From: Bryoerythrophyllum caledonicum
Taxonomy: Eukaryota; Streptophyta; Bryopsida; Pottiales; Pottiaceae
DNA length: 64,000 bases
Direction: 5' to 3'
Assembly: GCA_963971425.1 (NCBI GenBank)
Contig: CAXARX010000684.1
Span: 1-64,000, forward strand
Shown piece after piece: positions 44,275-52,441 of this stretch; the first letter of the stretch is position 1, and every line of letters starts with the position of its first letter. The notes under the pieces were generated by a model. That model did not search any database and had not been told where the DNA came from. It saw nothing but the letters and a program-made list of their open reading frames with translations. The position numbers were made by a program, and so were the translations under genes.

Positions 44275-45667
44275 ATGGCACCGCTACACGTCATCAACAA
44301 CTGCAAAATCATGCGCACCAAGCGCGTCGGCATGCCACGGTACGTCTGCATGCGCTGCTGCTTCGATGCCGACATGATATCCACCGGCGGTTTGATGCTG
44401 CTACCCGAAACAACAAAAGAATACATCACGGCAAGTATGACCGACCTTGTGGAGCATTATTATACGAAACATACCCCGTCGATTTTGATTTGTGTAACTT
44501 GCAACACTATAATACCACACATGTATGACGAAGTATTGCGACATTGCGAGACGAAACACACGCGGCGCATAGCAAACGCGGCTGGAGATATGCAGCAGTA
44601 TCGATGCTTGCAGTGCAAAGAACAACCGCATTTTATTGACGCACTTGGAGCTGCTATACACCACGGCACACCTTTTGCGGCGGGACGTTGAAGAGTTTGT
44701 GACAAACATGCAAATTAACACATTACAAGATATTGGCTATCGAACGTTGCCGGCATCGCATTTGGCCATTACAAAAAACACGACAACCCAAACAGACGAA
44801 TCAGCTGGCTTGCAAGTAAAGCAGTGCTTAATGTGCCACGACCCGATTTAGACGCCGAGCTCAGCCGATTTGCTGCCATGTTGCGGTCAGGCAATGCACC
44901 GTGAATGTGTCACCATGTGGGCAATACACGACTTGGGGCATCGCCAACACGAACGCTGCATGTTGTGCACCAAGCCCAACATCATCACGGATCGCTTCCA
45001 GCTACAATTTGCCGATTTCGAATGGCCGTCGCATTGGCTACGCAAACCGCCTTCCGATATGGACGATGCCACGCGCGATTTGATACATACAATTTTAATT
45101 GAAGATACTATGCGAACTCGGCGAGCACCGACATCGGAAGGCGAAAAGGACTACGATTCAGACATTGAAGTTATTCCCACCGACGCCATCGCCACGGCCA
45201 GCCGACCGACCTACTGTGCGGCTTCGTATTGCGTCGCGCACAGGCGCAACAACAGCTACTGTGCCGCACCGCCATCGTCAATTCCTACCGAGCCGACAGA
45301 CCAAGCTTTGCCTGAATTTGTGACCCTTCACACCTGGCCACAACCGGAAACTGCGGAAACTGCAAGTGCACAAGACGCGGCTTTGGCCGCTTCCGCATGG
45401 CAAGCAGGTGCACACGAATTAAGCGGTGACACAACTCCACCAGCAACTGCCTCTACGGCGCAGCCATCGACAACCGCATCCGATACTCGATCCGAGCGCT
45501 TAGCAGAATTATGTTATCCATGCGAGCCGCTGAATACGATAAACGGGCGGCAGCTATTGCGCACGCAATTGTACGTGCTTGATATCCACTTTCACCCGAT
45601 GGCACGCAGCCAATGCCTGATCCTGCTGAATTCGAGCGCGAGCGAGAAATTGTGCTTCGACGACTAA
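44275..45667 (+). pseudogene. Virus-like element, left arm: RING-type zinc protein gene, broken
   Basis: Starts MAPLHVINNCKIMRTKRVGM. Several Cys/His pairs follow (YVCMRCCFDAD, then LICVTCNTIIP with a later CETKH, then YRCLQCKEQPH), then a RING-like finger (CLMCHDP, then LLPCCGQAMHRECVTMW and CMLC). After the RING come an acidic linker and Pro/Ala/Thr-rich tail. RING proteins usually act as ubiquitin ligases; several DNA viruses use them against host factors. The catalytic role is inferred. Broken about twice. The matching right-arm copy stops at the assembly gap. Confidence 0.65.
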
Positions 45668-46092
45668 CGAACGCAGCGGAAACGGATGTTCGTGAACGCT
45701 TAAACTTGCCCCCACGTCAACCACAAAACGTGATGCAAAGATACATGCGGACACACTATAGAACAAGCCGTCGAATACAGGCATCGACAGAAGCGCAGTT
45801 GCTTCTTCGTATGCTACAGTCACAACGGAACTTCGCTCAAAATACAGCACAGCTTGACACCTTTTCAGCAATTCTAATTGAATGCATTAGGCTGCAAACC
45901 GTATTGGATGACGCGGCAGTTGAATTTGGTGACGAGACCGTAAATGGTTGGATTAAATTGTATAATCGCCGCATCCGCACCACGCCTAATTTGGAAGGCT
46001 ACGTTACGCAGCAAGCACAGAGCGACGCCGCCGCACTTTACAAAGCCAGCCGCAATTATCGCTACCGACTAACAGCCAAAGCCCAATTGTGA
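45613..46092 (+). CDS. Virus-like element: helical protein of unknown role
   Basis: 159 residues, MPDPAEFEREREIVLRRLTN, highly helical and charged, with Arg-rich stretches (RYMRTHYRTSRR). It overlaps the end of the RING-type gene by about 55 bases in another frame. It is in the unduplicated centre between the arms. No family recognised; it could be a DNA-binding core protein given its Arg content, which is only a guess. Confidence 0.45.
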   Translation: MPDPAEFEREREIVLRRLTNAAETDVRERLNLPPRQPQNVMQRYMRTHYRTSRRIQASTEAQLLLRMLQSQRNFAQNTAQLDTFSAILIECIRLQTVLDDAAVEFGDETVNGWIKLYNRRIRTTPNLEGYVTQQAQSDAAALYKASRNYRYRLTAKAQL

Positions 46093-46200
46093 GTAGCAAG
46101 ATGTAAATTAAAATAATAAATGCGCATGCTTGTTTAATTGTGTGTATTGATTGCATATTTTTTTTTCATAATTAATTCATCATGAATCAATCTTTCTTTC

Positions 46201-46494
46201 ATGTGTTTATTTTTGTGCCGACACAGTGTAATGTCATTTCCGCCTCGCATGACAGGCGAGGCCGCACAGCAGTTGCACACCGCGCTTACTTCCGCTATCA
46301 CTACCACCCATATAACTGTTGTTTTAAACGATATGGTTAATGCGCATGGTGGTGCGCAAGTAGCAATATGGTTTTACCTGTACATGCAACAAGCTGCAAT
46401 GCATGATGATGCTACATTACGGCTTAGCCTGGAACAATTCCTGTTACATCATCAACACATGCTGTTGCGCAGCAACGAAACTATCACCATTTGA
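46201..46494 (+). CDS. Virus-like element: small helical protein of unknown role
   Basis: 97 residues. The likely start is MSFPPRMTGEAAQQLHTALT, at 46231, rather than the upstream in-frame ATG. It is all-helical with a hydrophobic centre (AQVAIWFYLYMQQAAMHDDA). It follows the previous gene in the same direction. No family recognised. Confidence 0.4.
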   Translation: MCLFLCRHSVMSFPPRMTGEAAQQLHTALTSAITTTHITVVLNDMVNAHGGAQVAIWFYLYMQQAAMHDDATLRLSLEQFLLHHQHMLLRSNETITI

Positions 46495-46881
46495 CTCGCC
46501 AATTACGCGTAACTACTTAAAGTATTGCTAGCGCGCGCCTATAGAAAAAATTAAATTAAAAATGGCCTAGGACGGGCGCGCACGCGCCCATGGAGAAGTA
46601 AGAAAATTATTTTAATCTCAACTTACCTTAGTGGTATGGCAAGCTCGGATAAACATAAAACTTGGCGCTGATTTTCAAAAATTAATTAAAAACTTTAACT
46701 TTAGTACAAAAACTTGAGACAAAATTGCGCAGAATTTTCCCTTGTGTAAGAGGGAAAAAAGGAACAATAATGACGAAAATTACCCGAAACGGGAGCTTTT
46801 ATAGACAAATTTTGGTGTATCTCTCAAGTTTGCGTACATTTTTAATTCCTGTATACAGTTTTTCGATGCACCTCCAAAACC
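46495..46881. other. Non-coding stretch next to the gap
   Basis: AT-rich, no frame recognised. It is less like the surrounding virus-like sequence in composition and may be flanking host DNA or an element end. It terminates at the gap. Confidence 0.35.
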
Positions 46882-47081
46882 NNNNNNNNNNNNNNNNNNN
46901 NNNNNNNNNNNNNNNNNNNNNNNNNNNNNNNNNNNNNNNNNNNNNNNNNNNNNNNNNNNNNNNNNNNNNNNNNNNNNNNNNNNNNNNNNNNNNNNNNNNN
47001 NNNNNNNNNNNNNNNNNNNNNNNNNNNNNNNNNNNNNNNNNNNNNNNNNNNNNNNNNNNNNNNNNNNNNNNNNNNNNNNNN
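46882..47081. other. Assembly gap, 200 N, at the centre of the inverted arms
   Basis: Exactly 200 N, a scaffolding placeholder. The right-arm RING-type gene is cut by it. The inverted arrangement therefore depends on scaffolding across this gap. Confidence 0.99.
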
Positions 47082-47794
47082 GTGATAATGTTGGGCTTGC
47101 GGCACAACATGCAGCGCTCATGTTGGCGATGCCCCAAATCGTATATTGCCCACATGATGGCACATTCACGGTGCATTGCCTGCCCGCAGCATGGCTGCAA
47201 ATCGGCCGAGCTTGGCGTGTAAATCGGGTCGTGGCACATTGAGCATTGCTTTACTTGCAAGCCAGCCGATTCGTCTGTTTGAGTTGCCGTATTTTTTGTA
47301 GTGGACGAGTGCGGTGCCGGCAACGTTTGATAGCCAATATCTTGTAGCGTGTTAATTTGCATGTTTGTCACAAACTCTTCAACATCCGCCGCAAAATGGT
47401 GTGCCATGTGTATAGCAGCACCAAGTGCGGCAGTAAAAGGCGGCTGTTCTTTGCACTGCAAGCATCGATACTGCTGAATACCTCCAGCCGCGTTACTATG
47501 CGCCGTGTGTGTTTCCGTCTCGCAATGTCGCAATACTTCGCCGTACATGTTAGGTATTGAAGTGTTGCAAGTTACACAAAGCAAAATCGCCGGGGTATGC
47601 TTCGCATAATAATGCTCCACAAGGTCGGTCATATTTGCCGTGATGTATTCTGTTGTAGTTTCGGGTAGCAGCATCAAATCGCTGGTGGATATCATGTCGG
47701 CATCAAAGCAGCAGCGCATGCAGACATACCGCGGCATGCCGGCGCGCATGGAGCGCATGATTTTGCAGTTGTTGATGACGTGTAGCGGTGCCAT
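47082..47794 (-). pseudogene. Virus-like element, right arm: RING-type zinc protein gene, cut by the gap
   Basis: Start MAPLHVINNCKIMRSMRAGM at 47794. It has the same zinc pairs as the left copy and a full RING-like finger (CSMCHDPIYTPSSADLQPCC, then GQAMHREC and CMLC). The acidic linker and tail seen in the left copy fall in or beyond the assembly gap. A TATA box on this strand lies at 47876-47886 (TAGTATAAAAGC), about 85 bp upstream, and the CTCGAACGTTCGAG palindrome further up at 48052-48065. A ubiquitin-ligase role is inferred from the finger only. Confidence 0.65.
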
Positions 47795-48189
47795 TGAAAA
47801 TAGGATTGCCAACCAAATGAAGACATAAAAAATGCTAAAGAAGTTGAATGATTGAAATGAGCAAAAAGTGCTTGCTTTTATACTAAATGTGATACGAAGT
47901 CGAAACGCAATTGGTGCGTTGGTAGTGCACAACGCGGTTAGAGAAAAATCGCGAAACCGGTATTGCGTACCGCTGTCTCAAATTTGCGCGTCGGCATGCC
48001 AATATGAGGTAGTGGCAATACAACGTGCATTGATGATGCACCGCACCTTCTCTCGAACGTTCGAGTACCTGAGAGTGGTGTAAGTGGTTGCGTCTTGACG
48101 AAAGAAAAGACGGTTTTGTGTGCCAAGCGGCATTAGACAATAACTAACCGCAAAGTCGTTTCAGCCACTCAAATTTGCCATGTCGAGAT

Positions 48190-48545
48190 ATCGTTTCGTT
48201 CTGGAAGCGTCGATTCCCGCATTTGCAAAAAATGCGCATTCGTATGCCAGAAAAGCAGAATAGCGCGGCATTCAATAATGACTCACCGCAAAAGCGTTCA
48301 GTACTTTAAATTTGGCATATCATTTTGTTCTGGAAGTTTTGATTCTTGCACTTGCAAAACGAAAAAAAAACGCGCTTTTGTATGCCAAAAAAGTAGAACA
48401 AAGAAGTATAAAACAATGTTACACCGCAAAACTGTTGTTTGCAATGGCAAATTGGTATGTAGAAATACCATTGTTTTCTGGAACGATCAATCTCCGCATT
48501 TGCTAAAATTCGCCTTCAAGTGCCAAAAATCCGCAATTGATTGCT
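48190..48545. promoter_or_regulatory. Virus-like element, right arm: three tandem dyad repeats
   Basis: Counterpart of 43560-43905: TTCTGGAAGCGTCGATTCC, then GCATTTGCAAAAAATGCGC near 48217-48238, with related copies at about 48325-48385 and 48476-48529. It lies between the RING-type gene (-) and the SMYD-type gene (+). The dyad core is kept while the spacers drift. Confidence 0.6.
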
Positions 48546-48655
48546 GCAAATTGTAGACGTTTCTCGAAAAAATCTAACCGCGTAAAGTGTAACCAATGTT
48601 GGCATGCGTATTTGGTTGCATCATGTTACGCAACGCAAACGCAATGCATGTCAGC

Positions 48656-48666
48656 TAGTATAAAAG
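48656..48666 (+). promoter_or_regulatory. TATA box of the right-arm SMYD-type gene
   Basis: AGTATAAAAGG, 64 bp before the start codon at 48730, followed by a TTCATTTCAGTTTAATTC leader also seen before other genes of the element. Confidence 0.65.
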
Positions 48667-48729
48667 GCCCGCAAGCGAGTGTTAGCAGATCATTCGACTG
48701 CTTTTTCATTTCAGTTTAATTCTTTTGCA

Positions 48730-50253
48730 ATGGCTCCTAAATATTTGAGTCGCTGCGCATCAATGCCAAATCTCATAAATGCTGCGTACGATATTGCGCC
48801 GCGTCAAGACAGTGCCAATGCTGACCGTCCTTTTTTCAAGTACTACACCACGCAAGACATTAAAGCTGGCGATGTCATTCTAGAAGAAAACGTCTGGTTC
48901 TACGTAATGTGCACAAGCGATACTACCAACAACGTGTGCAATTATTGCTTCAAATCTGCTGAAGTGATTGCCGCCGCCATTGCTACAGCCGAAGGTGAAA
49001 TGCGCACTGCGCCTCGCCCGCTCATTGCATGTGCCGCATGCGATAATGGTGCATTTTATTGTTCTCCCAAATGCCGTGATGACGATTACGAAAGCCGCCA
49101 CAAGTACGAATGCGGAATGCGTAAGTTAGCAATTGACATACGCGGCACCGATTCATACAGCGATTGTCTGAACGCCGGGCCCACTCGGCTGCTTGTCTCG
49201 GCAATGTTGATTCGAAACGCAGCGCCCCCAAGTCAGCAGAAAGTGTTTGACGAAATCACAATGCGCGAGCCGCCCGATATGGAGGGCGATGCGGCGGCAC
49301 GTTTATTGCACAGTCAAGTTATATCGGGTATGGTCACGTTGCATGGATTTGACGGGTCGGGCGTGCAGACGACACATCGGCGTGGTGCGCTTGCAATTGG
49401 CATTTGCATTGAACTATCCCGATTTCAACAGTCATGCCGGCCGAATGCGGCGTTAATCAACGATGGCCGGTTGGTGCGCATGGTGGCATTGGAGCCGATT
49501 GCTTCGTTGGATCAAGTGCGTGTGATGCGCATTGCCTCAATGCCGTACGAACAGTTTTGTCACAAAGAACGTCGCAGTACTATGCAGCATTTGCTTGGCA
49601 GCTATTGCGGCTGCTCGCGATGTGTGACAGGTGAGATAGCTGATGCGACCATGTACACGCTAAAATGCTCCGATCAACAATGCAAGCGGGGCGTTGTGTA
49701 CGGCATGCGATACGATGATTTTGTGATGCAAGGCGTATTGATTAAGCCGCACAACATACAAGCACTTGCCAACCGATTGCGTTGCAACCAGTGTAACAAA
49801 CAGTACACGCCTGAGCAAGTACAGGAAATTATTTTGACACTTCACCGCATGCGCAAATGCGCTTCTAGCACAGCGTCTGAATATGCGCGCGTCGAGCCGT
49901 TGTGCAAAGTTCACGAGGATGCGGTTGCCGCAAGTCAATTATTTCGAGCAGGCGAAAAGTACTTGACACACAACAACGTCGCATACATTTGGTTTCTGCA
50001 TGCTTCCATTACGCTACGCACGTACACTGCGGCATCATCAATCAGAACTATTGATGGCGAGTTTAAGCATCGCGTGGCATTGTTTTACACGGCATTGCTG
50101 AAATTGGCACGCAAACCGAACGCGCTAAGCTTGTACACAATTGTAACACTGTCAATTCAGGCAGCACAATTTAGTGATCGTGTATATCGCAAGCTGAATG
50201 TGCGTACGCAAACATTGATTCGACATGCCAACGCTGCCACTGATCGCCGCTGA
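48730..50253 (+). CDS. Virus-like element, right arm: SET/MYND (SMYD-type) lysine methyltransferase-like protein
   Basis: 507 residues from MAPKYLSRCASMPNLINAAY. The first SET part (YYTTQDIKAGDVILEENVWF) is split by a full MYND zinc finger: Cys 70, 73, 101, 104, 111, 115, His 124, Cys 128. The rest of SET follows, with IELSRFQQSCRPNAALINDG and VRMVALEPIASLDQVRVM matching the SCxPN and product-site strands. A post-SET CGCSRC near residue 310 and a long helical C-terminus complete the protein. This is the SMYD order. SMYD enzymes methylate lysines of histones and other proteins. In the element it is cargo, presumably captured from a host; activity is not shown. It is convergent with the membrane-protein gene, with a shared AATAAA-bearing spacer at 50360-50370. 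Confidence 0.8.
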   Translation: MAPKYLSRCASMPNLINAAYDIAPRQDSANADRPFFKYYTTQDIKAGDVILEENVWFYVMCTSDTTNNVCNYCFKSAEVIAAAIATAEGEMRTAPRPLIACAACDNGAFYCSPKCRDDDYESRHKYECGMRKLAIDIRGTDSYSDCLNAGPTRLLVSAMLIRNAAPPSQQKVFDEITMREPPDMEGDAAARLLHSQVISGMVTLHGFDGSGVQTTHRRGALAIGICIELSRFQQSCRPNAALINDGRLVRMVALEPIASLDQVRVMRIASMPYEQFCHKERRSTMQHLLGSYCGCSRCVTGEIADATMYTLKCSDQQCKRGVVYGMRYDDFVMQGVLIKPHNIQALANRLRCNQCNKQYTPEQVQEIILTLHRMRKCASSTASEYARVEPLCKVHEDAVAASQLFRAGEKYLTHNNVAYIWFLHASITLRTYTAASSIRTIDGEFKHRVALFYTALLKLARKPNALSLYTIVTLSIQAAQFSDRVYRKLNVRTQTLIRHANAATDRR

Positions 50254-50399
50254 AAGCAACTGTTGCGCGCGCAGCAAGAGGAATCGTTCACAAATCAAGT
50301 GCGTCAATCCGGAAAGCGAATGCGTATATTGCAGCAAATTAGAATGCACTTGTCGTAATTTAAAATAAAAACAATTTATGTCATCTTTTTGGTAATTAA

Positions 50400-51547
50400 T
50401 TATAATTCGCTTTCATGTTCATCTGCACTGTCACTTGAAAATTCAACATCATAACCAAACATACTAAGCAATTTAAGTGCTGCCAATACCAGTATAATTA
50501 GCAGCGGTATAATGACAACCACAAATGGCAAACCAAAAATTAGCAATACAAGCACAAAATCTTCGTGTACATTGTCAATTAGCGTATCGAGTAGCGTAGT
50601 GTTTTGCCGACGCTGAGGGTCGTCATTGGGTAGTGCGTCAGCAGGCTTTAGCGACTCGTAGTAAGCAAATACTTTATCAAGGCATTGTTCCATTACGTGT
50701 AGTATCGGCGATGCATCAACCGCATGGATAAACCATTAGTGAGTATTGTTGTATACGGCTGTACATAGATTGTTGTAAAAATATGCCATTGTTTGATTGC
50801 GGAACAAAAACCACGCAATCGGTTTGGTAGTGTCATTTGCCGGGAGAAGCAATTGCTCATGCACACTAAACATAATAGTGCCATTTGGTAGTTCGAATGC
50901 AAGGCGCGCATTAAACATTAATGGGCGGCTTACTTTAGTTGGATGCCAAATGCGGCCGTGCCCGTCACGCATTGAGTGCACGCGCGTATAGTTTTTGTTT
51001 GTTTCATGCACAACCAGCTGCGCATTGCCGCTATATTCAAACGCGGTAAGGACGGTAGCTTGGTTGCCCACCGTCATGCCTGGCGATAGCAGGCTGTCGA
51101 CATGTGCCCAATCGGTTGGCAAGCTCGTGCATGTTGAGAGTGCATACGAGCGCATAACTTTATTTTTTACCACAATAACGGTTACGCGCACTGCTTTGCT
51201 AATCCATATGGTTGCTGGGGCATTGCTGTACCGGAAAGCGGCTTCCACCGCTGTGGTACCCATTGGTGTATCCAACAACTGCTCAACAGCTTGCGTATAG
51301 TTGATGTCTGCTCCGCTGACGTCAAGCCATTTGAAAGCCGACACGCTTGGAATTGCGGTTTCGCCGGCGTTTTTATGTCGAATGTCAATACACTGCGCAA
51401 TGTCAGCGCGGCACACATTACCAATTGCCGCAATACACGCGGTAGAGCATGCCAAAAGCGCATGAAACACATCGCACACGGCACTGTTATCACAACGCAA
51501 CATGACGAAGAATGCGGTGGGGCATGCATCTTGTGTTGCGCCGACAC
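50400..51547 (-). pseudogene. Virus-like element, right arm: membrane glycoprotein-like gene, broken
   Basis: Copy of 40506-41699. The Cys-rich start (TLRCDNSAVCDVF-type sequence), the KWLDVSGADINYTQA core, N-glycosylation sites and two C-terminal hydrophobic segments (FVLVLLIFGLPFVVVIIPL, ILVLAALKLLSMFGY) with the DSADEHESEL tail are all present. Broken about once or twice. About 90% identical to the left copy at the protein level by eye. Confidence 0.6.
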
Positions 51548-51949
51548 TAACGATTACAAGTGCTAAAACACTAAATAGGAAATAAATTTGTGCAGAAATA
51601 TAGAAAACAAGTGAAATGAACCCAAATATCTACAGCAATTGGTTGTGCATTCACTGCGTTTCTTCGACGCAACGCGGCGACGTCCAAGCACGCGTCAAAG
51701 TTTTCGCAAAGTCATGTTAGTTGATGCCACAGTGTCGAGTTGTGCGCGCCTCGGCGCCACGCAACTTGGCACTGCGAGCGCAACTTTTTGCTTGTCATGG
51801 GATCGATTCCCGTTGCCAGCATGATTCTCTTTTTTTGGCACACCAACGCGGTAGATTTTTCTTGGGGCAGCGTGCACAACAGTTGCGTCGATCATGCGCA
51901 TAGTGTGTGACTACGGTTGTGTTGTGGCATGACAAAGCAGCCTTTGTAC

Positions 51950-52292
51950 TTAAACAAAAAATACCGCTTTGTAATGGCAACACCACTGGTGCGCTGCATG
52001 AGTGATTGCGGTTTGGCACTGCAAAGCGCAAAATAAGTGTTAGCCGATTCAAAAAACAAGGAATGCTATGCGTCACAAAAAAATGCCGCTTTGCAGTGCC
52101 AACAACATTCCGAATTACGCCTTTGCGGCTGTTTTGCGTACAGGCGATGTCAAGCCGACCCAAATTTAAATACGCACACGTCAACAAAAAAAGCCGCTCT
52201 GCAATGCCAATAAATGATGCAATCGGCGGTTTGGTTAATTTGCGTTGCGCAAACAACGCAAGCTTGTATCAACGCAAAAATACCGCTTCGTA
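51950..52292. promoter_or_regulatory. Virus-like element, right arm: repeated motif between divergent genes
   Basis: Counterpart of 39760-40150. TCAACAAAAAAAGCCGCTCT and relatives (consensus about AACAAAAAATRCCGCTYTG, then YARTGCCA) occur near 51955, 52078, 52183 and 52270. Four copies are kept in both arms with similar spacing. Confidence 0.6.
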
Positions 52293-52340
52293 AGTTGCGT
52301 TTATCGAAATGTTTCAAAGTTTCGAGGCGCATATTGCAAA

Positions 52341-52350
52341 CAGTATAAAA
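52341..52350 (+). promoter_or_regulatory. TATA box of the right-arm large zinc-finger gene
   Basis: CAGTATAAAA, about 92 bp before the start at 52442, with the same TTCATTTC-type leader as the SMYD-type gene. Confidence 0.6.
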
Positions 52351-52441
52351 ACTCAGCAGTTTTCGTTACAACAAATCATTTCTTTCATTTCTGCTTGCTC
52401 GTCTAATTTTTTTCCCGCATTTTTTTGTCTCTCACAAGCTC

